Shown one piece after another: positions 17,013 through 25,126 of a stretch of 64,000 nucleotides of DNA. Where the stretch lies: contig NZ_CP027869.1 of assembly GCF_005490985.1 (NCBI RefSeq), positions 992,001-1,056,000 on the forward strand. The letters run 5' to 3'. The position numbers were made by a program, and so were the translations under genes. The notes beneath the pieces were generated by a model. It did not search any database. It was not told the origin of the DNA and worked only from the letters and a program-made list of their open reading frames with translations. The stretch is from Curtobacterium sp. SGAir0471 (lineage in GTDB: Bacteria; Actinomycetota; Actinomycetes; Actinomycetales; Microbacteriaceae). Each line of letters begins with the position of its first letter. The first letter of the stretch is position 1.

Positions 17013-17657
17013 GTGACCGAGACGACTGTGGACAACACCGAGACCGCCCGCACCGCCGTGGAGTTCTGGTTCGACCCGAACTGCCCGTGGGCCTGGATGA
17101 CGAGCCGCTGGGTCGGCGAGGTCGAGCGCCAGCGCCCGATCGACGTGACCTGGCGGGTGATGAGCCTGTTCGTCCTCAACGAGGACCAGGACATCCCGGA
17201 CGAGTACCGGGAGCGCATCCACAAGGGGCAGGTCTACCCGCGCATCGTCACCGCCGCGCTGCTCCGCCACGGCCAGGAGATCGTCAAGCCGCTGTACGAC
17301 GCGCTCGGCGAGCACGTCCACCACCGCCAGGAGTCCGACCCCGACCAGGTCGTCCCCGCCGTGCTCCGCGAGCTCGACCTCGACGAGGACCTGCTCGAGT
17401 ACGCCTGGACCGACGAGGTCGACCAGGCCGTCCGCGCGAGCCACCAGGACGGCATCGACCGGGTCGGCCAGGACGTCGGTACCCCGGTCATCGCGGTCGA
17501 GGGCACCGCGTTCTTCGGCCCCGTCATCTCCCCGGCCCCGAAGGGCCAGGAGGCGCTCGACCTGTGGGACGGCGTCGTCGCGGTCGCCAAGTACCCCGGC
17601 TTCTTCGAGCTCAAGCGCTCGCGCACGGTCGGCCCGATCTTCGACACGGTCGCGTAG
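17013..17657 (+). CDS. DsbA-like mycothiol-dependent oxidoreductase (Rv2466c family) with CPWA motif
   Basis: 214 residues of the DsbA-like thioredoxin superfamily. The best match I know is Mycobacterium tuberculosis Rv2466c, a mycothiol-dependent oxidoreductase/nitroreductase: shared features are FWFDPNCPWAWMTSRW, VMSLFVLNE, DVGTPVI with the cis-proline, AFFGPV and FFELKR. Where Rv2466c has a CPWC active site this protein has CPWA, so the resolving cysteine is absent and a monothiol mechanism with mycothiol is implied. Cytoplasmic. GTG 17013 has a TACGCT box six bases upstream (leaderless). Divergent from pepN. Confidence 0.87.
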   Translation: MTETTVDNTETARTAVEFWFDPNCPWAWMTSRWVGEVERQRPIDVTWRVMSLFVLNEDQDIPDEYRERIHKGQVYPRIVTAALLRHGQEIVKPLYDALGEHVHHRQESDPDQVVPAVLRELDLDEDLLEYAWTDEVDQAVRASHQDGIDRVGQDVGTPVIAVEGTAFFGPVISPAPKGQEALDLWDGVVAVAKYPGFFELKRSRTVGPIFDTVA

Positions 17658-17688
17658 CCCGGCCCGCGTCCTCGACGCGACCGTGGAC

Positions 17689-17730
17689 GGTCTGGAGGCG
17701 CGGGGCGGGCCCGCCCTGCGCCTCCAGACC
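17689..17730. terminator. Bidirectional hairpin (GGTCTGGAGGCGC arms)
   Basis: Thirteen-base perfect arms, GGTCTGGAGGCGC and complement, with a further GGGCGGGCCCGCCC palindrome inside. It lies between convergent genes. Confidence 0.8.
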
Positions 17731-17743
17731 GACACGTGCCGCG

Positions 17744-18271
17744 TCAGGACAGCGGCAACCGCATCAGCGTCAGGTCCAGCCAGCGGTCGAACTTCCGGCC
17801 GACCTCGGGCAGCACCCCGACGGTGGTGAATCCGAGCCGCTCGTGCAGCGCGATCGAGCCGGTGTTCGACGAGCAGATCCCCGCCATCACGACGTGCACG
17901 CCCGCAGCACGTGCGTGTGCGACGAGCGCGTCCATCAGGACCGTCGCGATGCCCCGGCCGCGGAACGCCGGCACGACGTACACGCTGTGCTCGACCGTGT
18001 GGCGGTAGCCCTGGTGCGGCCGGAAGGCGCTGTAGGTGACGTAGCCGGCGACGGTGCCGTCCACCTCGGCGACCAGCACGGGCAGCCCCGCCGCACGGCG
18101 CTCGGCGAGCCAGGCATCGAAGTACTCCCGCGGGTGCGGCTCCTCCTGCCAGATCGCGGTCGAGTGCAGCACGGCGTCGACGTGCAGGGCGTGGACGACG
18201 TCCAGGTCGCGCGGCTCGCAGTCCCGGACCGTGACCGGGGACGCCTCATCCGTCGCATATGCTGTCGCCAT
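17744..18271 (-). CDS. GNAT-family N-acetyltransferase
   Basis: 175 residues of one GNAT domain. The acetyl-CoA-binding motif A is YVVPAFRGRGIATVLMDAL (R/Q-x-x-G-x-G/A pattern as RGRGIA), with the substrate strands VTVRDCEPRDLDVVHALH at the start and GFTTVGVLPEVGRKFDRW at the end; this resembles phosphinothricin-type acetyltransferases. ATG 18271 is supported by a TACGAT box seven bases upstream on this strand, which lies inside the first codons of the divergent XRE-cupin gene. The two start codons overlap in the word CATG. Confidence 0.88.
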   Translation of the reverse strand: MATAYATDEASPVTVRDCEPRDLDVVHALHVDAVLHSTAIWQEEPHPREYFDAWLAERRAAGLPVLVAEVDGTVAGYVTYSAFRPHQGYRHTVEHSVYVVPAFRGRGIATVLMDALVAHARAAGVHVVMAGICSSNTGSIALHERLGFTTVGVLPEVGRKFDRWLDLTLMRLPLS

Positions 18272-18285
18272 GTCTCAGATCGTAG
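18258..18285. promoter_or_regulatory. Interlocked divergent leaderless promoters
   Basis: On the plus strand TATGCT (18258-18263) ends six bases before ATG 18270 of the XRE-cupin gene. On the minus strand TACGAT (18279-18284) ends seven bases before ATG 18271 of the GNAT gene. Each -10 box therefore lies inside the other gene's first codons. Confidence 0.6.
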
Positions 18286-18923
18286 ACGACAGCGCGGCGG
18301 CAGTGGAACCCGGAGTCGAGCACCCGGACGACGCCGACCAGCGCCGCCTGGGGGAGCGGTTGCAGCGACTGCGGACCGAACGCAAGTGGAGCCTGACCGA
18401 GCTCGCCGAGGAGTCCGGCGTCTCCCGCGCCATGATCAACCGTGTCGAGCGCGGGGTGTCGAGCCCGACGGCGACGATCCTCGGGCGGCTGTCCGGCGCC
18501 TTCGGCCTGACGATCTCGCAGCTCCTCGACGAGGCACTCGAGCACGACGTGCCCAGGGCGACCGATCCCGACCAGGCCAGGGGTGTCCAGCGCGGCGCGA
18601 CCGCCGACTCCTGGACCGATCCCGAGACCGGGTACCGCCGGCGTCCGGTCTCGAGTGCGGACTTCCCCGCGGACGTGACCGAGGTGCGCCTCCCGGCCGG
18701 TGAGCAGGTGGCCTACCCGGCGTCCGCCTACGCGTTCCTGCGGCACTGCATCTGGGTGGTCGACGGCGTGCTCGAGGTCGTCGTCGGCGGGGAGCCGACG
18801 CGCCTCGGCGCGGGCGACCGCATCGAGCTCGGCGAACCGGCCGACGTCGTCTACCGGAACCCGGGCACGGAGCCCGTGCGGTACGTCGTGGTGGTGGTCC
18901 GGGCCGCGCGGGGCCGGGAATAG
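18270..18923 (+). CDS. XRE-family transcriptional regulator with cupin domain
   Basis: 217 residues: a helix-turn-helix XRE domain (about 27-80; SLTELAEESGVSRAMINRVERG is the recognition part) followed by a cupin barrel (about 130-215; VVDGVLEVVVGG, GDRIELGEPADVVYRN). This XRE-cupin architecture usually represses nearby catabolic or transporter genes after binding a small ligand. The divergent GNAT gene, whose start overlaps by two bases, is the obvious target, and binding at the shared start would switch both genes. rpiB follows 10 bases later behind its own TAGGAT box. Confidence 0.9.
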   Translation: MSQIVDDSAAAVEPGVEHPDDADQRRLGERLQRLRTERKWSLTELAEESGVSRAMINRVERGVSSPTATILGRLSGAFGLTISQLLDEALEHDVPRATDPDQARGVQRGATADSWTDPETGYRRRPVSSADFPADVTEVRLPAGEQVAYPASAYAFLRHCIWVVDGVLEVVVGGEPTRLGAGDRIELGEPADVVYRNPGTEPVRYVVVVVRAARGRE

Positions 18924-18933
18924 GATCGGAGCC

Positions 18934-19422
18934 ATGCGCATCCACCTCGGAACGGACCACGCCGGCCTCGAGTTCACCAAGACCCTCGCCCAGCACCTCA
19001 CCGAGGCGGGGCACGAGGTCGTCGACCACGGTCCGACCGAGTACGACGCGCTCGACGACTACCCCTCGTTCTGCATCAACGCGGCACACGCGGTCGTGCA
19101 GGACCAGCGCGCGGGCGTCCAGGCGCTCGGTGTCGTCTTCGGTGGCTCGGGCAACGGCGAGCAGATCGCCGCGAACAAGGTCGAGGGCATCCGCGCCGCG
19201 CTGGTCTGGAACGAGTCGACCGCGCTCCTGGCGCGTCAGCACAACGACGCGAACGTCATCTCGATCGGTGCGCGCCAGCACACCGAGGACGAGGCGATCC
19301 ACTTCGTCGACCTGTTCATCGCCGAGCCGTTCTCGGGCGAGGAGCGCCACGCACGCCGCATCGCGCAGCTCGCCGAGTACGAGACGACGGGGCACATCGC
19401 CGGTCGGCAGATCGACGAGTAG
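18934..19422 (+). CDS. rpiB: Ribose-5-phosphate isomerase B
   Basis: 162 residues, the normal RpiB size. GTDHAGLE near residues 6-13, then VVFGGSGNGEQIAANKV near 66 and NVISIGARQH mark the family. The GSGNGEQ form with a Glu, not the active-site Cys of the E. coli enzyme, is that of the mycobacterial type. It interconverts ribose 5-phosphate and ribulose 5-phosphate in the pentose phosphate pathway. A TAGGAT box seven bases before ATG 18934 suggests its own leaderless transcript. nei follows 18 bases later. Confidence 0.95.
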   Translation: MRIHLGTDHAGLEFTKTLAQHLTEAGHEVVDHGPTEYDALDDYPSFCINAAHAVVQDQRAGVQALGVVFGGSGNGEQIAANKVEGIRAALVWNESTALLARQHNDANVISIGARQHTEDEAIHFVDLFIAEPFSGEERHARRIAQLAEYETTGHIAGRQIDE

Positions 19423-19440
19423 GCCGGGTAGACAGGACCG

Positions 19441-20370
19441 ATGCCAGAGGGTCACTCCGTCCACCGCATCGCGAACCAGTTCTCCCGGCACTTCGTCGGC
19501 AAGCGGTGCGAGGTCTCCAGCCCGCAGGGTCGCTTCGCCGCCGGAGCCGCCCGGCTCGACGGCAAGCGCATGGTCGCCGCGCGGGCCGTGGCGAAGCAGA
19601 TGTTCCTCGAGTTCGAGGACGACCTGTTCCTCCGCGTCCACCTCGGGCTCTACGGTGCGTGGGACTTCGCGGGCGTGATCTCGTCCGCCGAGGCGCTGTC
19701 CGAGGACGGCGACGGCGAGGAGTCCCTGTCGTCCATCGGGGCACCGCGACTCGCCCGCTACCGGATGGCCGAGCAGGAGAAGGCCGAGGACCCGATCGAG
19801 TCCTTCCCGCCGGACCCCGTCGGCCAGGTGCGCGTGCGCATCCTGACCGAGGACACGGTTGCCGACCTCCGCGGACCGACCGCCTGCGTGGTCGAGGACC
19901 CGGCCGGGGTGCAGCGTGCCCTCGACAAGCTCGGACCGGACCCGATCAACGACGACGGCCCGGAGGCCGAGCAGACCTTCGTCGACAACGTCCGGAAGCG
20001 CAACGTCGCGATCGGGCAGCTGCTCATGGACCAGGCCGTGGTCGCGGGCATCGGGAACATCTACCGCGCCGAGCTGCTCTTCCGCCAGCGGATCGACCCG
20101 TACAAGCCCGGCAAGAAGATCACGGTGAAGCAGGCGAAGGCGCTGTGGCAGGACTGGTCGAAGCTGCTGCACGCCGGGGTCCGTGACGGTCTCATGCTCA
20201 CGATGGACGACCTGTCCGAGGCCGACCACGCCAAGGCACTCCGTTCGCGGAAGGACCGGCACTGGGTGTACCACCGCCAGGGGGAGCCCTGCCGCGTCTG
20301 CGGCACCGAGATCCGGATGGCGGACATGGCCGGGCGCAAGCTCTACTGGTGTCCGAAGGACCAGAAGTAG
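19441..20370 (+). CDS. Fpg/Nei-family DNA glycosylase
   Basis: 309 residues starting MPEGHSVH, the Nei form of the catalytic Pro2-Glu3 N-terminus; endonuclease VIII-like enzymes remove oxidised pyrimidines and cut the abasic site. The helix-two-turn-helix segment includes VAGIGNIYRAELLFRQRI. The C-terminal zinc finger has Cys284, Cys287 and Cys304, but the fourth ligand place (Cys-Pro-Lys-X) is Asp307, so a CCCD or incomplete finger is likely. Cytoplasmic. It probably shares a transcript with rpiB and converges on the amidohydrolase gene nine bases away. Confidence 0.92.
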   Translation: MPEGHSVHRIANQFSRHFVGKRCEVSSPQGRFAAGAARLDGKRMVAARAVAKQMFLEFEDDLFLRVHLGLYGAWDFAGVISSAEALSEDGDGEESLSSIGAPRLARYRMAEQEKAEDPIESFPPDPVGQVRVRILTEDTVADLRGPTACVVEDPAGVQRALDKLGPDPINDDGPEAEQTFVDNVRKRNVAIGQLLMDQAVVAGIGNIYRAELLFRQRIDPYKPGKKITVKQAKALWQDWSKLLHAGVRDGLMLTMDDLSEADHAKALRSRKDRHWVYHRQGEPCRVCGTEIRMADMAGRKLYWCPKDQK

Positions 20371-20379
20371 GGGCGTCCG

Positions 20380-21864
20380 CTACAGGTCGCGGTGGGTGAA
20401 CCGCCCCGCGATCGCGGTCCCGAGCACCTCGGTGTGCCGCAGCGCTGCCGAGTCGGCGACCGCCAGCGGGTCCGCGGCGAGCAGCACCAGGTCGGCGACG
20501 TCCCCGACGGCCACCCCGACCCGGCCGCCCTCGGTCGATCCGCGCCACGCGGTGAGCGCGGACAACCGTTCCGCAGGTTGCCACGGCGCGCGGCCGTCGC
20601 GGTCCCGCCCGACCGCCGCCGCCATCGACACCCACGGATCGAGCGGTGCCACGGGCGCGTCCGACCCGAGCCGGAGCTCCGCCCCGGCCCGGTGCAGCGA
20701 CCCGAACGGGAAGGCCCGGTCGGTCACGTCCGCCCAGTACCGGTCGGCGATGTCCCGGTCGTCCATCGCGTGCTCGGGCTGCACCGACGCCGCGACGCCG
20801 AGCCGGGCGAACCGGTCGACGTCGGTGTCGACGAGCAGCTGCGCGTGCTCGATGCTGCCCCGGGCACCGACGGCCTCGAACACGTCGAGCGCCAGGGTGT
20901 TCGCCCGGTCGCCGATCGCGTGCACGGCCGGTACGAGCCCGGCGTCGACCGCGCGCCGGACCATCGCCACGAGGTCCGCGAACGGGTACGCGAGCACGCC
21001 CTCACCCGACGTCATCGCGGCGGTGCGCGTACCGAGCGAGCCGTCGGTGATCACCTTGAACGGGCCCATCCGGACCAGCCCGCGGGTGCCGTCCACGACG
21101 TCGCCGGTGCGCAGGCCACGGGCGATCGCCACGTCGAGCTCGCCCGGGTACACGCCGGAGTCGACCCGCAGGCCGTCGGTCCCAGCGTGCACCCGCCGGG
21201 TCCAGCGGTCGAGGCCGAAGACCATCTCGAGGTCGACGACGCGGGTCACACCGCGGGCCGCCGCCGCGTCGACCGCCTCGGCCACCCAGCCGTCGAGCAC
21301 GTCGTCCGGCACCCGCGACAGCACCGCGGTCACGTCGAAGGCGTCCTGCTCGCGCAGCACCCCGTCGTCGCCGGCGTCGAGCGGCCGTCCGAGGAGCGCC
21401 GAGCAGTGGGCGAGCGCGAGGGCGTTGCACCAGACGGCGTGCAGGTCGGCGCTGATGACGACGACCGGGAGGCCCGGTGCGGCCCCGTCGAGCAGCTCGC
21501 GTCGTGCAGGGCGGGGCCAGGTGCCGTCGCGGTAGCCGTGACCGACGAGCACCAGGTCCGCCACCCCGGTGCGCGCGACCGCGGCGAGCGCGTCGGCGGT
21601 CGCCTCCGCCGACGTGCAGGCGGAGACGTCGACGCGTCGGCGGACGAGGGCCCACTGGTCGAAGTGCACGTGGTGGTCGACGAGCCCGGGACCCAGCCAC
21701 GCGCCGTCGGTCTCGACGACGTCGACGTCGGCGTCGGCGCCCGGGGCCGGGTCCAGGGTGCCGGCGGGGGCGACCGCCTCGATGCGGCCGCCGACGACGC
21801 GGACGTCGCACGGAGCGCCGGAGGTGCCCACCCGGCGGACGGTGCGGAGCAGGAGGTCGGTCAC
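20380..21864 (-). CDS. Amidohydrolase family protein (YtcJ-like)
   Basis: 494 residues. The N-terminal beta sandwich is followed by the metal site HHVHFD near residue 68, later HAIGD (VPAVHAIGDRAN) and SIEHAQLLVDTD, and the end LGSDAPVAPLDPW with the conserved Asp of the amidohydrolase barrel, closing with VGDVADLVLLAADPLA. YtcJ-type proteins hydrolyse amide bonds of small molecules; the substrate is unknown. GTG 21864 overlaps the stop of the PaiB-like gene by four bases, so they are translationally coupled. Confidence 0.87.
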   Translation of the reverse strand: MTDLLLRTVRRVGTSGAPCDVRVVGGRIEAVAPAGTLDPAPGADADVDVVETDGAWLGPGLVDHHVHFDQWALVRRRVDVSACTSAEATADALAAVARTGVADLVLVGHGYRDGTWPRPARRELLDGAAPGLPVVVISADLHAVWCNALALAHCSALLGRPLDAGDDGVLREQDAFDVTAVLSRVPDDVLDGWVAEAVDAAAARGVTRVVDLEMVFGLDRWTRRVHAGTDGLRVDSGVYPGELDVAIARGLRTGDVVDGTRGLVRMGPFKVITDGSLGTRTAAMTSGEGVLAYPFADLVAMVRRAVDAGLVPAVHAIGDRANTLALDVFEAVGARGSIEHAQLLVDTDVDRFARLGVAASVQPEHAMDDRDIADRYWADVTDRAFPFGSLHRAGAELRLGSDAPVAPLDPWVSMAAAVGRDRDGRAPWQPAERLSALTAWRGSTEGGRVGVAVGDVADLVLLAADPLAVADSAALRHTEVLGTAIAGRFTHRDL

Positions 21865-22514
21865 GATGCCTCCCGACCGACCGTGCGGGCCACCTGCGCG
21901 CGCTCGACGGCGTCGGCGAGCGCCGGCGACGCGTAGGGGCCGTCGCCGCGGAGCCCCGCGACGATCCGCTCGACGACCTCGGGGGCCTTGTTCTGCGAGA
22001 GCTTGGCGCGGGCGTCGAACCGGGCGACCCGGATGCGGATGCCGACGGTGCCCTTCGCCATGCGCCGTGCCGTGTCCTCGTCGACCTCGAGGGACACGGG
22101 CTCCTGCATGACCCGCTCGAAGTGGTCGACCAGCTCGCCGAGCACGCGGAAGTTCTCGTCGTCGGACAGGATCTCCGGCGTCCCCCAGCAGTGCGCCGTC
22201 ACGTGGTTCCAGGTCGGGACGAACTGCTCCGGCGGGTACCAGGCTGGGGAGACGTACCCGTGCGGACCCTGGAACACCACGAGGACCTCGTGCTGCCCGA
22301 GCTCGTGTGCGACCTCGTCCGGCCGGCCGACGTGCGACACGAGGACGATCTGGTCGGGGTCGTCGTCCGGCCCGGGTGCCTCGAGCAGGAACGGGTAGTG
22401 CGAGGCGACGAGCCCCGCGGCGGTGTGCGACACGATCGTGGCCCACGGGTGCCCGTCGATCAGGCGTCGCACCTCGTCGACGTCGGTCATGAGGAAGTGG
22501 GGTGTGTGCCGCAT
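21861..22514 (-). CDS. FMN-binding negative transcriptional regulator (PaiB family)
   Basis: 217 residues, the PaiB/FMN-binding split-barrel family, starting MRHTPHFLM. Characteristic parts are GHPWATIVSH, LVSHVGRPDE, VVFQGPHGYVSPAWYP and TWNHVTAHCWG, which shape the flavin pocket. Members are annotated as regulators of sporulation/protease genes in Bacillus, but many are probably flavin- or haem-binding oxidoreductases. ATG 22514 is 33 bases from the divergent serine hydrolase start. It is the first gene of a coupled pair with the amidohydrolase. Confidence 0.9.
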   Translation of the reverse strand: MRHTPHFLMTDVDEVRRLIDGHPWATIVSHTAAGLVASHYPFLLEAPGPDDDPDQIVLVSHVGRPDEVAHELGQHEVLVVFQGPHGYVSPAWYPPEQFVPTWNHVTAHCWGTPEILSDDENFRVLGELVDHFERVMQEPVSLEVDEDTARRMAKGTVGIRIRVARFDARAKLSQNKAPEVVERIVAGLRGDGPYASPALADAVERAQVARTVGREAS

Positions 22515-22547
22515 GCGACGAGCGTGGCACATGCCAGGCTGGTCGGC

Positions 22548-23954
22548 ATGGAGAAGCGCGCCGCGTACGAGTCCGTCCTGCCCTACGTCCGTGAGTGGAT
22601 CGACTACAAGGTGTGGCAGCTCCGGCTCCCGGGCGTGCAGGTCGCGATCGGCTTCGAGGACGAGGTGCTGTTCTCCGAGGCGTGGGGGTACGCCGACGTC
22701 GAGGCCGGGCGCCGCCTGACGACCACGGACCTGTTCCGGATCGCGTCGCACTCGAAGACGTTCACCGCGACCGCGCTGCTGCAGCTCGCCGACGCCGGGG
22801 CGCTGCGGCTCGACGACACCGTCGGGTCGTTCGTCCCCGCCCTGGTCGAGGCCGGGTCGCCGATCGCCGACGCGACCGTCCGCGAGCTGATGGAGATGGG
22901 GGCCGGGGTCGTCCGCGACGGTGCCGACGGCGACCACTGGGCGCTCGACCACCCGTTCCCGGACGCCGACCAGCTCGTCGCGCTCGTGGTCGAGGGTGGC
23001 GCGAAGGTACCCGTCGGCTCGGCCTTCAACTACTCGAACCTCGGCTACGGCCTGCTCGGACTCGTGATCGAGGCCGTAACCGGCACGACCTACGCCGAGC
23101 ACGTCCGGAGCGCGATCGTCGAGCCGCTCGGCCTGACGGGGACCGGGCCGGAGTTCGACCCGGCCCGCGAGGGCGAGTTCGTCGTCGGCTACACGAGTCT
23201 GCACGCCGCCCGCACCCGCCAGCGCGTCCCACACGTCACGACCGGGGCCCTCGCCGCGGCGACGGGGTTCCACGGCACCGCGTCCGACCTCGTCCGGTAC
23301 TTCTCGGCGCACGTGCCCGGCCGGGGCTCGTTGCTGTCCGACCACGCGAAGCGCCTGGCGCAGCGGAAGGCCTGGAGCGCGCTGGACACCGACCCGGCAG
23401 CGCGCGGCTACGGTGCGGGGTTCATCGTCGACCGGATCGGCGGGCGCGAGGTGCGCGGCCACTCCGGCGGCTTCCCCGGCCAGATCACCCAGACGGTGTT
23501 CGACCCGGCGTCGTCGCTCGTCGTGTCCGTCCTGACGAGCAGTGCGACCGGTCCCGCGGGCATGCTCGCCACGGGCATCGTGCACCTGCTCGACGCCGCG
23601 GCCGACGAGCAGGCTCCCGGTCCCGAGCTGCCCGAGGGCGTCGACACCAGCCGGTACACGGGACGGTTCACGACCTTCGAGGGCATCACCGACGTCGCTC
23701 GGGTCGGGGCCCGGCTGCTCGCGATCGATCCGACGCAGCCGGTGCCGACCGAGTCGCCGGTGCGCCTCCGGGTCGTCGACGAGGACACGCTCGTGATGGC
23801 CGCGGGCAACCGCTTCGGCTCGGTGGACGAGCGGATCACCTACACGCGCGACGACTCCGGCCGGGCGGTCTCGTTCCGCGGTGACAGCGGCATGACGCAC
23901 CGTCCGTGGTCGGTGCCCGAGGAGACGCCGGAGGTCGCCGCCGCCCTGGTCTGA
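22548..23954 (+). CDS. Serine hydrolase (class C beta-lactamase/esterase family)
   Basis: 468 residues. The catalytic SxxK is SHSKTF near residue 67, with the tyrosine motif YSNLGYG near 163 and a third element GHSGGFPG near 305. It lacks a signal peptide, unlike true secreted beta-lactamases, and carries a C-terminal beta domain (VDTSRYTGRFTTFEGITDV) found in cytoplasmic esterase or D-amino-peptidase relatives. Substrate unknown. ATG 22548 is divergent from the PaiB-like gene across 33 bases; a weak CAGGCT box lies seven bases upstream. Confidence 0.87.
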   Translation: MEKRAAYESVLPYVREWIDYKVWQLRLPGVQVAIGFEDEVLFSEAWGYADVEAGRRLTTTDLFRIASHSKTFTATALLQLADAGALRLDDTVGSFVPALVEAGSPIADATVRELMEMGAGVVRDGADGDHWALDHPFPDADQLVALVVEGGAKVPVGSAFNYSNLGYGLLGLVIEAVTGTTYAEHVRSAIVEPLGLTGTGPEFDPAREGEFVVGYTSLHAARTRQRVPHVTTGALAAATGFHGTASDLVRYFSAHVPGRGSLLSDHAKRLAQRKAWSALDTDPAARGYGAGFIVDRIGGREVRGHSGGFPGQITQTVFDPASSLVVSVLTSSATGPAGMLATGIVHLLDAAADEQAPGPELPEGVDTSRYTGRFTTFEGITDVARVGARLLAIDPTQPVPTESPVRLRVVDEDTLVMAAGNRFGSVDERITYTRDDSGRAVSFRGDSGMTHRPWSVPEETPEVAAALV

Positions 23955-24001
23955 CCGGGACGGCACGCGCTCGGGCGCAGGTCGCGCGGCGCGGTCCCGT
24001 C

Positions 24002-24628
24002 TCAGCGCACCTCGGCCGTCTCGCGGAGGTGCCGGACGCCGCGGCCGATCCCCGTCCAGACCGGCCGCGCGACCAGGACGACCGCGACGAGGTAGGCGGC
24101 CGCCTGGAACGCGTTCGGCGCAGCGAACCAGGTGAGGAGCACGGCCTGCGAGTCCGTTCCGAGCGGCACACTGGACGTGGCGAGCAGGGCGACGAACCAC
24201 AGCGCGGCGAGCGCGGCCAGGACCAGCCCGAGAGCCCGGTGTGCCGACGGTGCCTGCTCCGACCGCTCCTGGCCCGGCCGCTCCTGTCCAGGGCGGTGTG
24301 CTCGACGGGCCAGGACGCCCGCGGCGAGCAGCGCAGCCTGGGCGACCGCCACGAGCACGACGACGAACACCCCGGGGACGAACCACGACACCGCGAGGGC
24401 GAGTGCCGACAGGGCGACGGCCGACCGCACGGGGGCGCGCCATCGGACCCCCAGCCCCAGCACGACCAGCGCGGCGACCCCGGACACCGCGGCGCCGACC
24501 ACCAGCGCCCGTACGGAGACGTCCACCGGTGAGACCGGCAGCGCGCGCGACGCTCCGGCGAGTGCGGGGAGCAGGGCTGCGAGCACTGCGCCGCCCACGG
24601 CGAGACCTTCCTGAGTGCGACTCTGCAT
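24002..24628 (-). CDS. Multi-pass membrane protein of unknown function
   Basis: 208 residues, strongly hydrophobic: helices at roughly 10-30, 38-58, 64-80, 84-108, 130-150 and 165-190, with a Glu/Arg-rich loop between helices 4 and 5 (RPGQERPGQERSEQ). No family recognised; short length and Ala/Val/Leu-only helices give no catalytic clue. It converges on the serine hydrolase 47 bases away. ATG 24628 gives a Met-Gln-Ser-Arg-Thr start just before the first helix. Confidence 0.75.
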   Translation of the reverse strand: MQSRTQEGLAVGGAVLAALLPALAGASRALPVSPVDVSVRALVVGAAVSGVAALVVLGLGVRWRAPVRSAVALSALALAVSWFVPGVFVVVLVAVAQAALLAAGVLARRAHRPGQERPGQERSEQAPSAHRALGLVLAALAALWFVALLATSSVPLGTDSQAVLLTWFAAPNAFQAAAYLVAVVLVARPVWTGIGRGVRHLRETAEVR

Positions 24629-24782
24629 GTGAAACACCGTACGCCGAGCGGCTGTCGTTGTCGACCGTCGACCGGCGCCGGCGACCGTCGCTGCTCGTAC
24701 CCCTCCCGTCGGTCTTCCGGTGCCCGGCGGGAGCTCCGGAGATGCCGTCCCATCGCGGAGGCCGAGGCAGATCTCGGTTCCC

Positions 24783-24838
24783 GCCGTGACGATCGCGGTG
24801 CACGGATCCCGATGTCCGAGCACCGGGATCGTCACGGC
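24783..24838. repeat. REP-like palindrome, copy 1
   Basis: Arms of 19 bases (left GCCGTGACGATCGCGGTGC) with one mismatch, loop of 18 bases. Related copies are at 25075 and 46203. Confidence 0.85.
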
Positions 24839-24860
24839 ACGGAGTGATCGTGCTGATCCG

Positions 24861-25030
24861 CCGCCCGTGTTGGTCCGCCGCCCGTGTCGGTCCGCCGCCG
24901 TGGTGTTCCGGGTGGCTGGGCGTGGCGGGCGATTGACGGCGCGGCCGCGCGGCACCGAACCCGTCGTGGTGTTCCGGGTGGCTGGGCGTGTCGGGCGATC
25001 GACGGCGCGGCCGCGCGGCACCGAACCCGC
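24861..25030. repeat. 66-bp tandem duplication preceded by a 17-bp repeat
   Basis: Two 66-base units (24899-24964 and 24965-25030) differ at only three bases; each contains GGCGCGGCCGCGCGG. Just before them the word CCGCCCGTGT occurs at 24861 and 24878 (period 17). Confidence 0.9.
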
Positions 25031-25074
25031 CGTGGCATGCATGCTCGCGTTCGTCCGTCGGGTTCGGTGCCCTC

Positions 25075-25126
25075 CGTGACGATCTCGGTGCACGACTGTC
25101 GGCTCGCGCGCACCGGGATCGTCACG
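25075..25126. repeat. REP-like palindrome, copy 2, overlapping the AraC-gene stop
   Basis: Arms CGTGACGATCTCGGTGC and GCACCGGGATCGTCACG (one mismatch) around an 18-base loop. The right arm covers the stop codon of the gene ending at 25122. Confidence 0.85.

Larger units (their letters stand above)
24629..25121. other. 493-base gene-free spacer made of repeats
   Basis: No convincing gene. It holds, in order, one GTGACGATC palindrome (24783), a 17-bp repeat pair (24861), a 66-bp tandem duplication (24899-25030) and the left part of a second palindrome (25075), which runs into the end of the AraC gene. Confidence 0.8.

Noticed and set aside
22548..23954. Secreted beta-lactamase conferring antibiotic resistance
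   Set aside because: No signal peptide and a different C-terminal domain; the SxxK fold is shared by many esterases and peptidases.
24861..25030. Possible CRISPR or attachment-site array
   Set aside because: Two long contiguous copies without spacers, and no integrase nearby.
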